64,000 nt of DNA from Microbacterium thalli. GTDB lineage: Bacteria; Actinomycetota; Actinomycetes; Actinomycetales; Microbacteriaceae. The stretch covers positions 620,001 to 684,000 of the forward strand of contig NZ_JAQZCH010000002.1 in assembly GCF_028737325.1 (NCBI RefSeq). The letters are read 5' to 3'. How positions within the stretch are numbered: the first letter of the stretch is position 1; each line of letters starts with the position of its first letter. The notes under the pieces are model-generated. The model was not told the origin of the DNA, ran no database searches, and worked only from the letters and a program-made list of their open reading frames with translations. Shown piece by piece: positions 8,106 to 19,978 of the stretch. A program made the position numbers and the translations under genes.

Positions 8106-10250
8106 ATGAGCTACGACGACATCGACTTCTCCCCGCTCGACGCGCTGACCGGCGACGAGGTGGTGACGCACGCGCTGGTGCGCGACATCCGTCTCGCGTC
8201 GGGACGCACGCTCGCTCTCATCACGCTCGACAACGGGCGGGATCACACCCGCCCCAACACGCTCGGACCCGCGACGCTCGCCGAGCTCGGGGGCGTGCTC
8301 GACACCCTCGCCGCGCGGGGCCGCGCCGGCGAGATCGACGCGGTCGGCATCACGGGGAAGAAGTACATCCTCGCCGCCGGCGCCGACCTGTCGGACGTGT
8401 CGCGCCTGCCCTCGCCCGAGATCGCGAGGCTCGTCGCCCAGCGCGGACACCAGGTGCTCGGCCGGCTGTCGACACTCGGCGTCCCCTCGTTCGCGTTCGT
8501 CAACGGCCTCGCCCTCGGCGGCGGCCTCGAGATCGCGTTGAACAGCACGTACCGCACGGTCGACTCCTCCGCAGCGGCGATCGCGCTGCCCGAGGTCTTC
8601 CTCGGCCTCATCCCGGGCTGGGGTGGCGCGTATCTGCTGCCGAACCTCATCGGCATCGAGAACGCCCTGGAGGTGGTGATCAGCAACCCGCTGAAGCAGA
8701 ACCGCGTCCTCAAGCCGCAGCAGGCGTTCGACCTGGGCATCATGGATGCGATCTTCCCGGCCGTCAGCTACCTCGAGGACTCGCTGCGCTGGGCGGACGG
8801 CGTGCTCGGCGGCGCCGTCAAGGTCGACCGCAGGAACGAACCCGGACGCATCGAGCGGCTCACCAAGTGGCCCATCGCGATCAAGGTCGCCCGCGGCATG
8901 CTCGAGTCGAAGATCGGCACGGTGCCGCGCGCGCCGTACATCGCGCTCGATCTGCTCGACAAAGCCCGAAGCGGCAGCCGCGACGAGGGCTTCGCCCGCG
9001 AGGACGACGCGCTCGCGGAGCTCATCTCGGGCGACCAGTTCGCCGCGTCGATGTACGCCTTCGATCTGGTGCAGAAGCGGGCGAAGCGCCCCGTCGGCGC
9101 TCCCGACAAGTCCCTCGCCAAGAAGGTCACGAAGGTCGGGATCATCGGCGCCGGCCTCATGGCCAGCCAGTTCGCGCTGCTGTTCGTGCGCAAGCTGCAG
9201 GTGCCGGTGCTGATCACCGACCTCGATCAGGCGCGGGTCGACAAGGGCATCGCTTACATCCACGAGGAGATCGGCAAGCTCGAAGCGAAGGGCCGGCTCG
9301 ACTCCGACACCGCGGGCAAGCTGCGCTCGCTCGTGCACGGCACCGTCGACAAGGCCGAGTACGCCGATTGCGACTTCGTGATCGAGGCCGTCTTCGAAGA
9401 GGTCGGCGTCAAGCAGCAGGTCTTCGGCGAGATCGAGGGGATCGTCGCCGACGACGCGATCCTTGCGACCAACACCTCGTCGCTCTCGGTCGAAGAGATC
9501 GGGGCGAAGCTCGCCCACCCCGAGCGCCTCGTCGGGTTCCATTTCTTCAACCCGGTGGCGGTCATGCCGCTCATCGAGATCGTGCGCACTCCGCAGACGA
9601 CGGATGCCGCTCTCTCGACCGCCTTCGTGGTCGCGAAGGGTCTCGGCAAGAACGCCGTGCTCACGGCCGACGCACCCGGCTTCGTCGTCAACCGCCTGTT
9701 GGCGAAGGTCATGGGCGAGGCGGCTCGGGCTGTTTACGAGGGCACCCCCGTCGCCGATGTGGAGCGAGCGTTCGCGCCGCTGGGACTGCCCATGGGACCG
9801 TTCCAGCTCATCGATCTCGTCGGGTGGAAGGTCGCGGCGCACGTCCAGGACACGATGACGTCGGCGTTCCCCGAGCGGTTCTACGCGAACGAGAACTTCC
9901 ACCAGCTCGCTGAACTGCCCGAGGTCGTCGAGAAGGACAAGGGCGGCCGCGTCACCGGCTTCACGAAGGCAGCGGAGAAGATCGCGAAGAAGGCGACGGG
10001 CAAGACCCCCGCCTCGGCCGACACGATCCTCCGCCGGGTCCAGGACGGCCTCGCGCAGGAGATCAAGCTCATGCTCGACGAGGGCGTCGTGCCCGAGGTG
10101 GAGGACATCGACCTGTGCCTCATCCTCGGCGCCGGGTGGCCGTTCATCGACGGCGGCGCCTCGCCCTACCTCGACCGCGAGGGCGCATCGGAGCGCGCGT
10201 TCGGCGACACCTTCCACCACCCCCCGATCCGCGGTATCGCGCACCGCTGA
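8106..10250 (+). CDS. fadB: Fatty-acid oxidation multienzyme FadB (enoyl-CoA hydratase / 3-hydroxyacyl-CoA dehydrogenase)
   Basis: 714 residues in two halves. The N-terminal crotonase domain (to about 250) has the oxyanion loop NGLALGGGLEIA and the Glu-containing ALPEVFLGLIPGWGG. The C-terminal dehydrogenase starts with the NAD-binding loop IIGAGLMASQF at about residue 350 and has HFFNPVAVMPLIEI with the catalytic histidine. It hydrates enoyl-CoA and oxidises the product for the thiolase encoded just upstream. ATG 8106 is the first start after the fadA stop; the frame is open further upstream inside fadA, but that is not used. A bidirectional terminator follows. Confidence 0.95.
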   Translation: MSYDDIDFSPLDALTGDEVVTHALVRDIRLASGRTLALITLDNGRDHTRPNTLGPATLAELGGVLDTLAARGRAGEIDAVGITGKKYILAAGADLSDVSRLPSPEIARLVAQRGHQVLGRLSTLGVPSFAFVNGLALGGGLEIALNSTYRTVDSSAAAIALPEVFLGLIPGWGGAYLLPNLIGIENALEVVISNPLKQNRVLKPQQAFDLGIMDAIFPAVSYLEDSLRWADGVLGGAVKVDRRNEPGRIERLTKWPIAIKVARGMLESKIGTVPRAPYIALDLLDKARSGSRDEGFAREDDALAELISGDQFAASMYAFDLVQKRAKRPVGAPDKSLAKKVTKVGIIGAGLMASQFALLFVRKLQVPVLITDLDQARVDKGIAYIHEEIGKLEAKGRLDSDTAGKLRSLVHGTVDKAEYADCDFVIEAVFEEVGVKQQVFGEIEGIVADDAILATNTSSLSVEEIGAKLAHPERLVGFHFFNPVAVMPLIEIVRTPQTTDAALSTAFVVAKGLGKNAVLTADAPGFVVNRLLAKVMGEAARAVYEGTPVADVERAFAPLGLPMGPFQLIDLVGWKVAAHVQDTMTSAFPERFYANENFHQLAELPEVVEKDKGGRVTGFTKAAEKIAKKATGKTPASADTILRRVQDGLAQEIKLMLDEGVVPEVEDIDLCLILGAGWPFIDGGASPYLDREGASERAFGDTFHHPPIRGIAHR

Positions 10251-10266
10251 CCGATTCCTCGAGCGG

Positions 10267-10298
10267 AGAGCCCCGCGGCCTGTGCGCCGCGGGGCTCT
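10267..10298. terminator. Bidirectional hairpin between fadB and pepN
   Basis: AGAGCCCCGCGG pairs exactly with CCGCGGGGCTCT across an eight-base loop. It sits between two convergent stop codons and can serve both genes. Confidence 0.85.
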
Positions 10299-10317
10299 TC
10301 GTCATCGCGGGCGACGC

Positions 10318-12822
10318 TCAGGCCGCGTCGCCCGCGGCACGCTGCACGCGCAGATCCCGCGCGAGCATGTCGCGCTGCTCGATGACGACGCGGCGCAGCG
10401 CCGCGGGTGCATCCGCGTGCGCTTCGAGCCACTGCGTCGATGCGGTGAGGTCGTCGCCGGCGGGGAACAGCCCGCGCACGAGCCGCCGGGCCATCTCGAT
10501 GCTGCGGGATCGCCACACCGTCTCGATGCGTGAGAAGTAGTCGGCGTCGAGGGTCGCCACGAGGTCGCGGCGCCCGCCGGCCCGCACCCCCGCGATCGTC
10601 GCGTCGAGCTCGTCGTTCGACAGCGTCTCATCTGTCCAGGCGGCCATCCACGCGTCTCGCCGGATCGCAGCATCCGGTCGCGCGGCGAGAGCCGCCCGGT
10701 GCGCCGTCCGCCCTTTCGCCGTGTCGTCCCGGGTCAGCTCGGCGTCGATGTCAGAGACGGTCGCCGCCCCCGTGGCCGCGAGCGCGAACACCCAGCTCCA
10801 ACGGAGGTCGGCGTCGAGCACGAGCCCATTCGGAGCGTCGCGGTCCCCGTCGAGCAACCCGCGCAGAGCGGTGGCGCGCCCGCCGTCGGCGGCCGCGGCG
10901 ACACCGACCGTCCGCGCCCACACGAGCTGCGCATCGCTGCCCGGTGCGACCGAGAACACGGCGTCCCACGCCGTCTCGAGCCACGCGGCCGCGAGGGACG
11001 GGCGCCGCTCGGGGTGCGCGTAGTGCGCGATCGCATAGTTCGCGTGCGACAAGGCGTCGCCGAGCAGACCCACGTGCGATTCGCCGCGAGCGTGGCGGCC
11101 GACAATCCGGAGGTAGCGTTCGGCGCCGAGCACGCCGTCCCGGACCGCGTTCCACAGCGCCGCCCACACGACCGACCGCGCGAGCGGGTCGGCGAGGGTC
11201 GACAGCGACCGCTCGAGTGCCTCGGTCGTGGCGTCGTCGAGGCGCACCTTGGCGTACGTCCGGTCGTCGTCGTTCGGGATGACGAGGATGCCGTCGGCGT
11301 CGCCGGGCAGCGCGGTGCGGGCATCCGCGAGATCGACCTCGAGGCCGTCCTCCCGCTGGATGCGGCCGTCGGCCTCGCGGTAACGACCGATCGTCACACG
11401 GTGCGGACGCGGGTCGGTCTGCACGATGGTCGCCGGGCCGCCCGCGCCGCGTTCGACCGACAGCTCCGACATGCCCGTCGTCAGCAGCCACGCACGGCTC
11501 CAGTCGCGCAGGTCACGGCCGGACTCCTGCTCGAGCGCGCGCAGGAGGTCGTCGAGCGTGGTGTTCCCGTACGCGTGATCGGCGAAATACCGGCGCGTGC
11601 CCGCGAAGAACGCGTCCTCGCCGACGTAGGCGACCAACTGCTTCAGCACCGACGCCCCCTTGGCATAGGTGATTCCGTCGAAGTTCAGTTTCGCCGCCTG
11701 CAGATCGGGGATGTCGGCCACGATGGGGTGCGTCGTGGGCAGTTGGTCCTGCTCGTACGCCCACCCCTTGCGACGACTCGCGAAGCTCACCCACGCGTCG
11801 GGGTAGAGCCCCGTCGCGACCGAGGCGTGCGATCCCATGAAGTCGGCGAAGGACTCCTTGAGCCACAGGTCGTCCCACCACCGCATGGTCACGAGATCGC
11901 CGAACCACATGTGCGCCATCTCGTGGAGGATCGTGTTGGCGCGCGCCTCGTGCTGGGCGGTGGTCGACGCACCGCGGAAGACGTACGCCTCCGTGAAGGT
12001 GACGAGGCCCGGGTTCTCCATCGCGCCCAGGTTGTACTCGGGCACGAAGATCTGGTCGTACTTGCCCCAGGGGTAGACGAGCCCGAACGCGTCGGAGAAG
12101 AACGTGAGTCCGCGTCGGGTGACGTCGACGATCTCGTCGGCGTCGAGGTGGGCAGCCAGCGACGCACGGCACAGGACACCGAGCGCGACGTCGCCCTCCG
12201 GTCCCGGCCACCGGGCGTCGACGCGGTGGTACGGCCCGGCGGCCACGGCGGTGATGTAGCTCGAGATGGGCCGGGTCTCGGCGAACTCGACCTCCACTCC
12301 CCCCTCGACCTCGTGGCGTCGCGCCTCGGCGCCGTTGGAGAGCACCTGCCAACCGGTCGGCGCGCTCACCCGCATCCGCCAACGAGCCTTGAGGTCGGGC
12401 TGCTCGAAACAGGGGTACACGCGTCGGGCGTCGGCGGGCTCGTACTGCGTGTACAGATAGACGGCGTCGTCCACCGGGTCGACGAAGCGATGCAGGCCTT
12501 CACCGGATCGGCTGTACACGCCTCGGGCCGCGATCGTCACGACGTTGGTGTCGGCGAGCTCGGCGATGCGGATCCGAGCGCCGTCCCACTCGACCGCGCG
12601 GGACTCGCCGTTGACGGTCACCGCGTCCACGGACGCGCCGAGGAAGTCGATCCAGGTCTCGCCGCCGGCCGCCGCGTCGAACGCGAGCGTCGCACGGGTG
12701 GCGAAGGTGTTCACATCGAGCGCCGGGGCATCGCGCAGGTCGAGTGCCACGTCGATGGTCCGCACGCGGAGGTCGGCGGCGCGCCGCTGTGCGTCGGAGC
12801 GCGTGAGGTTGTCGTCGGTCAT
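10318..12822 (-). CDS. pepN: Aminopeptidase N (M1 zinc metallopeptidase)
   Basis: 834 residues, the usual size for actinobacterial PepN. It releases N-terminal residues from peptides in the cytoplasm. The exopeptidase motif GAMENPGLV (about residue 265) and the zinc site HEMAHMWFGD, followed 18 residues later by Glu in WLKESFADF, are intact. An N-terminal beta-saddle domain precedes them and an ERAP1-like helical C-terminal domain follows. It is divergent from the TetR-type gene across 67 bases, so the TetR operator could also affect it, though that site overlaps the other gene's start codon. Confidence 0.96.
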   Translation of the reverse strand: MTDDNLTRSDAQRRAADLRVRTIDVALDLRDAPALDVNTFATRATLAFDAAAGGETWIDFLGASVDAVTVNGESRAVEWDGARIRIAELADTNVVTIAARGVYSRSGEGLHRFVDPVDDAVYLYTQYEPADARRVYPCFEQPDLKARWRMRVSAPTGWQVLSNGAEARRHEVEGGVEVEFAETRPISSYITAVAAGPYHRVDARWPGPEGDVALGVLCRASLAAHLDADEIVDVTRRGLTFFSDAFGLVYPWGKYDQIFVPEYNLGAMENPGLVTFTEAYVFRGASTTAQHEARANTILHEMAHMWFGDLVTMRWWDDLWLKESFADFMGSHASVATGLYPDAWVSFASRRKGWAYEQDQLPTTHPIVADIPDLQAAKLNFDGITYAKGASVLKQLVAYVGEDAFFAGTRRYFADHAYGNTTLDDLLRALEQESGRDLRDWSRAWLLTTGMSELSVERGAGGPATIVQTDPRPHRVTIGRYREADGRIQREDGLEVDLADARTALPGDADGILVIPNDDDRTYAKVRLDDATTEALERSLSTLADPLARSVVWAALWNAVRDGVLGAERYLRIVGRHARGESHVGLLGDALSHANYAIAHYAHPERRPSLAAAWLETAWDAVFSVAPGSDAQLVWARTVGVAAAADGGRATALRGLLDGDRDAPNGLVLDADLRWSWVFALAATGAATVSDIDAELTRDDTAKGRTAHRAALAARPDAAIRRDAWMAAWTDETLSNDELDATIAGVRAGGRRDLVATLDADYFSRIETVWRSRSIEMARRLVRGLFPAGDDLTASTQWLEAHADAPAALRRVVIEQRDMLARDLRVQRAAGDAA

Positions 12823-12877
12823 CCCCTCATGCTTCCATGCCCGGCTCGTGCGGCTGGCTGTCGACCGCGGGGCGTCG

Positions 12878-12897
12878 TACTATCTGAACATGTTCAG
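12878..12897 (+). promoter_or_regulatory. -10 box plus perfect 14-bp operator overlapping the tetR start codon
   Basis: TACTAT (12878-12883) is six bases before the ATG. The perfect palindrome CTGAACATGTTCAG (12884-12897) spans the predicted transcription start and the ATG itself. A dimeric repressor bound here would block polymerase directly, so autoregulation is the simplest reading. Confidence 0.65.
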
Positions 12898-13567
12898 TGC
12901 TGATCGGCCCGAGGGCTCCAAACGAGACCGCACGCGCGCCGTCATCGTCGCGACCGCCCTGCGCTCCTTCCGCGAGCGAGGCTACGACGCCACGACGATC
13001 CGCCACATCGCCGCCGAGGCGGGGGTGTCGGTCGGGACGACCAACTACCACTTCGCCTCGAAGAACGAGCTCGTGCAGGAGTTCTATCTCCAGGTGCAGC
13101 ACGCGCACCGGGATGCCGCCACCCCGCGCCTCGCTGAGACGCGGGACCTCGGCGAGCGACTGGCGGCGGTCTTCCACACCGGGCTGGATCAGCTCACGCC
13201 CACGCACGAGCACGCGCCCGAGTTCCTGACCGCGGCGGTCTCACCCCGCTCGTCCATCAACCCGCTCTCGCCCGAGTCGAACGCCGCGCTCGCCGTCGTG
13301 GAGGACCTCTTCCGCGAGGCGATCGCGGGCGCCGACCACAAGCTCCCCGCCGACATCGCCACCGCCCTCCCGAGCGCTCTCGTGCTGGCGCACCTCCTGT
13401 TGGCGATGTACTGGGTCTACGACGACTCCCCCGGTCAGGCTCGGACCCGCCGTCTGCTCGACAAGGGGCTCGGCCTCCTCGCCCTGGCACTGCCGCTCGC
13501 CCGCCTGCCGTTGCTGCGCCGGCCGCTGCGCGAGCTGCTCGATCTGATCGCCGAGGCGCGGTCGTGA
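12890..13567 (+). CDS. TetR-family transcriptional regulator
   Basis: 225 residues. The N-terminal DNA-binding domain has ATALRSFRERGYDATTIRHIA and then GVSVGTTNYHFASKNELV, the classic TetR helix-turn-helix with the YHF signature. The C-terminal ligand domain is alpha-helical and unassigned. The ATG at 12890 gives the correct family N-terminus and is the only start consistent with the TACTAT-N6-ATG promoter. Its stop overlaps the GTG of the membrane-protein gene by four bases (GTGA), so the regulator probably controls that small operon. The ligand is unknown. Confidence 0.92.
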   Translation: MFSADRPEGSKRDRTRAVIVATALRSFRERGYDATTIRHIAAEAGVSVGTTNYHFASKNELVQEFYLQVQHAHRDAATPRLAETRDLGERLAAVFHTGLDQLTPTHEHAPEFLTAAVSPRSSINPLSPESNAALAVVEDLFREAIAGADHKLPADIATALPSALVLAHLLLAMYWVYDDSPGQARTRRLLDKGLGLLALALPLARLPLLRRPLRELLDLIAEARS

Positions 13568-14151
13568 CCACCGCGACTCCGCAGCCGCTGGCCCCGTCGG
13601 GGTCGCCGCGCACCGACGACGAGCCGTTCGCGTTCACCCGGGCTGAGTTCCTGCGCGGTGCGGGGCGCGCGTGGCTGCGCACCACGCTGCTGCTCATCGC
13701 GGTGTGGGCTACGGCTACCATCGGGGTCGGCATCGTCGCGACGTTCGTCATCCTCCCGTCGTCGGCGGTCGCGATCGTGGTGGGAGCGCCCGGCGCCTAC
13801 GCGATCGGCCGGCGGCTGCGCACCTCCTCTCGGGTGCGCCTGCATGTCACGGCGTTCGCCGCCTACGGCGCGCTGCTCGCGGTCGTGGTCACCGCCGGCT
13901 ACATCCTGACCACCGCGACAGCAGACCTCGCTGCGCTCTCCGCATCGTGGTGGATGTTCCTCGTCAACGTGCCGGTGACCGCGTTCGGTCTCGCGAACGC
14001 CTGGTTCGCTACGGCGAAGCGGGCCGTGCCCGCCGCGTTCGCACCGCCGACGTCGCCGGGTGACGCGGACGCGGCGGTCGAAGACGACCTCGACGACCGC
14101 TACCGCGTCATCGACCCGGATCCGCGTCGGCGTCAGCGACCGCGGGCCTGA
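13564..14151 (+). CDS. Putative membrane protein cotranscribed with the TetR regulator
   Basis: 195 residues, no family recognised. A 40-residue hydrophilic N-terminus leads to about four hydrophobic segments (roughly 42-64, 65-80, 95-117 and 124-145). The tail is acidic then basic and ends in an Arg-rich stretch. The GTG overlaps the regulator stop, so the two are translationally coupled. It may be a transporter accessory or a sensor related to the regulator's signal; that is inference from position only. The last 19 bases overlap the 3' end of dxs on the other strand. Confidence 0.7.
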   Translation: MTTATPQPLAPSGSPRTDDEPFAFTRAEFLRGAGRAWLRTTLLLIAVWATATIGVGIVATFVILPSSAVAIVVGAPGAYAIGRRLRTSSRVRLHVTAFAAYGALLAVVVTAGYILTTATADLAALSASWWMFLVNVPVTAFGLANAWFATAKRAVPAAFAPPTSPGDADAAVEDDLDDRYRVIDPDPRRRQRPRA

Positions 14152-16121
14152 GGCTCACCGTCGGTCGCCTCCGAGCGGACCGGCGCGTCGGCGGCATCCA
14201 CCCAGTCCGGTTCGGCCCCGGTGTGCGGTCGAGCGATCGGGATTCGCGTGCCCAGCACCTGCGACACGACGTCGTGGGCGATCTTCGCCGCCGTGAGCCC
14301 GGCATCCTCGAGGATCTCGTCGCGCTCGGCATGATCGATGAAGGCGTCGGGCAGACCGAGCTCGTCGACGGCCGTGTCGATGCCCGCCTCGCGGAGCACC
14401 TGGCGGATGCGGGTACCGATGCCGCCGACGCGGATGCCGTCCTCGATCGTGATGACGAGCCGGTGGCTCGCGGCGAGCTCGACGACGGACGGCGCGACCG
14501 GCACGACCCACCGGGGGTCGATGACGGTGGCACCGATCCCCTGCGCGCGCAGGCGGTCGGCGACATCGAGGGCGAGACGCGCCATGGGGCCAATTCCTAC
14601 GATCAGCACGTCGTCCGATTCGCCGCGCACGAGCACGTCGGTGCCGTCGGCGCGTCGCTCAAGGGCCGGCAGCTCGGCTCCGACGCTCCCCTTCGGGTAG
14701 CGGACGACCGTCGGGGCGTCCTCGACGTCGAGCGCCTCGCGGAAGACCTCGCGCAGACGCTCCCCGTCACGCGGAGCCGCAATGCGGATATTCGGCACGA
14801 GCTGGAGCATCGCGAGATCCCAGATGCCGTGGTGGCTCGGGCCGTCCGGCCCGGTCACCCCGGCGCGGTCGAGCACGAACGTGACGCCGGCACGATGCAG
14901 CGCGACATCCATCAGCACCTGGTCGAACGCCCGGTTCATGAAGGTCGCGTAGATCGCCACGACCGGGTGCAGTCCGCCGAAGGCAAGACCCGCGGATGCC
15001 GCTGCCGCGTGCTGCTCGGCGATGCCCACATCGAGCACGCGCTCGGGGAAGCGCTGCGCGAACGGCAGCAGACCCGTCGGTCGCAGCATCGCCGCGGTGA
15101 TCGCGACGACGTCGGATCGCTGCTCGCCGGCCGCGACGAGCTCGGACGCGAAGACGTCGGTCCAGCTCGTCGACGCGCTCGATGCCACCGGCCGACCCGT
15201 GATGGGATCGATTCTGCCGACCGCGTGGAATTGGTCCGCCTCGTCGAGCCGCGCCGGCTCGAAGCCCCGACCCTTCTCGGTGATGGCGTGCACGATGACC
15301 GGCGCGCCGTACGCCTTCGCCAGGCGCAGCGTCTCGATCATGGCCTCGAGATCGTGGCCGTCGACAGGCCCGAGGTACTTGATGTCGAGGTTGGAGTACA
15401 GGGCCTCGTTGTTGGCGAACCGCGACAGGAAGCCGTGGGTGCCGCCGCGAAGGCCCCGATACACCGCGCGCGCGGCCGGGCCGAGCCGGCCGAACAGTGA
15501 CGCCGACCCCTCGTGCAGCGAGCGGTACGTGTCGCCGGTGCGCACCTTGTTGAGGAAGCGCGCCATGCCGCCGATCGTCGGTGCGTAGGACCGGCCGTTG
15601 TCGTTCACGACGATCACGAGATTGCGGTCGTTGTCGTCGGAGATGTTGTTGAGTGCCTCCCACGTCATCCCGCCCGTGAGCGAGCCGTCGCCGACGACGG
15701 CCACGACGTGGCGATCCGTGCGTCCCGTATGCGCGAAGGCGCGCGAGATGCCGTCGGCCCAGCTGAGCGAGCTCGATGCGTGCGAGGATTCCACGACGTC
15801 GTGGGGGCTCTCGCTGCGCTGCGGGTACCCGGCGAGGCCACCCCGCGAGCGCAGCCGCGAGAAGTCCTGACGCCCGGTCAGCAGCTTGTGCACGTACGAC
15901 TGATGACCCGTGTCGAAGACCACCGGGTCGTTCGGCGAGTCGAACACGCGGTGGATCGCCAGCGTGAGTTCGACGACGCCGAGGTTCGGACCGAGGTGAC
16001 CGCCGCTGCGCGCGACGTTCTCGACGAGGAAGGCCCGGATCTCGCTCGCGAGCGTCTCGAGCTCGGTGATCGAGAGGGCGTCGAGGTCGCGCGGGTGCGA
16101 GATCGAGGAGAGCAACGACAT
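14133..16121 (-). CDS. dxs: 1-deoxy-D-xylulose-5-phosphate synthase
   Basis: 662 residues. It condenses pyruvate and glyceraldehyde-3-phosphate to DXP, the entry step of the MEP isoprenoid pathway, using thiamine diphosphate. The ThDP signature VVGDGSLTGGMTWEALNN, N-terminal FDTGHQSYVHKLLTGR and the transketolase middle domain with DVGIAEQHAAASAAGLA are present. ATG 16121 is chosen for the AAGGAGGAG ribosome site just before it and for the canonical start MSLLSSISHPRDLDALS; the frame is open for 55 more codons upstream. The C-terminus is about 30 residues longer than many DXS proteins, polar, and reaches into the convergent gene. Confidence 0.95.
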   Translation of the reverse strand: MSLLSSISHPRDLDALSITELETLASEIRAFLVENVARSGGHLGPNLGVVELTLAIHRVFDSPNDPVVFDTGHQSYVHKLLTGRQDFSRLRSRGGLAGYPQRSESPHDVVESSHASSSLSWADGISRAFAHTGRTDRHVVAVVGDGSLTGGMTWEALNNISDDNDRNLVIVVNDNGRSYAPTIGGMARFLNKVRTGDTYRSLHEGSASLFGRLGPAARAVYRGLRGGTHGFLSRFANNEALYSNLDIKYLGPVDGHDLEAMIETLRLAKAYGAPVIVHAITEKGRGFEPARLDEADQFHAVGRIDPITGRPVASSASTSWTDVFASELVAAGEQRSDVVAITAAMLRPTGLLPFAQRFPERVLDVGIAEQHAAAASAGLAFGGLHPVVAIYATFMNRAFDQVLMDVALHRAGVTFVLDRAGVTGPDGPSHHGIWDLAMLQLVPNIRIAAPRDGERLREVFREALDVEDAPTVVRYPKGSVGAELPALERRADGTDVLVRGESDDVLIVGIGPMARLALDVADRLRAQGIGATVIDPRWVVPVAPSVVELAASHRLVITIEDGIRVGGIGTRIRQVLREAGIDTAVDELGLPDAFIDHAERDEILEDAGLTAAKIAHDVVSQVLGTRIPIARPHTGAEPDWVDAADAPVRSEATDGEPQARGR

Positions 16122-16149
16122 CCTGCTCCTCCTTCCGTCGGTGGCGGTA

Positions 16150-16155
16150 AGTCTA
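16150..16155 (-). promoter_or_regulatory. -10 box (TAGACT) of dxs
   Basis: TAGACT on the minus strand predicts a start near 16143 and a leader of about 22 bases carrying AAGGAGGAG. Confidence 0.5.
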
Positions 16156-16170
16156 ATCAGCCGGATGCAC

Positions 16171-16201
16171 GAGAGGCCGGAGCGGGACGCTCCGGCCTCT
16201 C
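16171..16201 (-). terminator. Terminator of acnA
   Basis: GAGAGGCCGGAGCG, three-base loop, then the exact complement. It lies just downstream of the acnA stop and upstream of the dxs promoter. Confidence 0.85.
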
Positions 16202-16224
16202 GGTCGCTGTCGCGGCGGGCTCGC

Positions 16225-19083
<2,859 letters not shown>

Positions 19084-19189
19084 GTCTGCTCTCCTTCATC
19101 GGCGGGCCGCACGCTCGCGCGCACTGTCCCATCATCCCCTCGCCGCACCGGTCGATCTAGTGAGGCGACCCTTAGTCGGATCGGGGGGA

Positions 19190-19213
19190 ATTTATCTTGA
19201 CGTCAAGATAAAT
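19190..19213. promoter_or_regulatory. Perfect 24-bp palindrome upstream of acnA
   Basis: Each half reads ATTTATCTTGAC, and the two halves meet at GACGTC. The site lies between the DUF3159 stop (19217) and acnA. TATCTTGA/TCAAGATA half-sites are typical of MarR-family operators. In Streptomyces the MarR protein TamR is reported to act on aconitase, so redox or citrate-linked control is plausible. It includes a TTGACG that could be a -35. The AT-rich sequence stands out in this GC-rich region. Confidence 0.8.
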
Positions 19214-19216
19214 ATA

Positions 19217-19978
19217 TCACTCGGGGCGGCGCGGGTAGAGCGTGCGCACCGCGAGCCAGGTGACCGCCGCGAGCGGCGCGAACAGGGGCAGTCCCATGAC
19301 GAGCTTGAGCGTGCCCAGTGCCGCGACCTCGTTGGCGAAGTAGAGCGGCAGCTGCACGGCGAGCCGGGCGAAGAAGAGGCCGGCCCAGGCGATGGCGAGC
19401 CAGAAGTAGACGCGGCGCTTGCGTCGGTCACGACGCCACGCGACGCCCTCGTTCATGAGGAACCCGGCGGCGAGACCGATGAGCGACCACCCGACGAGAG
19501 CGGAGACGAGAAACGCGGTGCCGTAGGCGGCGTTGGTGATCAGCCCGGGGATGAAGTTGTCCTGGCCACGCCCCGTCCACAGCGCCAGGCCCGCGGCCAC
19601 CGCGGTCGCGATGAGCCCGCCGAACGCGGCGCCGGCAGGACCCCGTTGCACGAGGCGGATGAGCGTGAAGACCGCCGCGACACCGACGGACAGGCCGAGC
19701 GAGAGCCACAGGTCGGCCTCGCGCGTCTCGGGGTCGGTCGTCAAGGTGAAGACGACGATGAAGACGAGCCCGGGCAGCACCGCCTCGAGCACACCGCGGA
19801 ACCCGCCCATGGCGCGCCACACGACGCCGCCCGTGGAGGCCTCCGTCGACGGGTCGAAGCCCGCCTTGCGCGCCGCCTCGCCGAGCGCGGCGCCGAGCAC
19901 TCCCGACGCCGATGGCTCCGGAGGAGTGAGGTCGCTCGGGCGCCGATCGGATGCCGCGGGGCGTTCCTCGTCGCTCAC
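19217..19978 (-). CDS. DUF3159 membrane protein
   Basis: 253 residues. A hydrophilic N-terminus of about 60 residues precedes paired hydrophobic helices, starting LEAVLPGLVFIVVFTLT and continuing in several two-helix hairpins to the C-terminus. Family function is unknown. In actinobacteria it is usually found with dut and DUF3710 genes, as here. The start overlaps the DUF3710 stop by four bases, so it is the last gene of a dut-DUF3710-DUF3159 operon. A role in envelope or ion transport has been guessed from neighbours elsewhere but nothing in this sequence proves it. Confidence 0.9.
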   Translation of the reverse strand: MSDEERPAASDRRPSDLTPPEPSASGVLGAALGEAARKAGFDPSTEASTGGVVWRAMGGFRGVLEAVLPGLVFIVVFTLTTDPETREADLWLSLGLSVGVAAVFTLIRLVQRGPAGAAFGGLIATAVAAGLALWTGRGQDNFIPGLITNAAYGTAFLVSALVGWSLIGLAAGFLMNEGVAWRRDRRKRRVYFWLAIAWAGLFFARLAVQLPLYFANEVAALGTLKLVMGLPLFAPLAAVTWLAVRTLYPRRPE

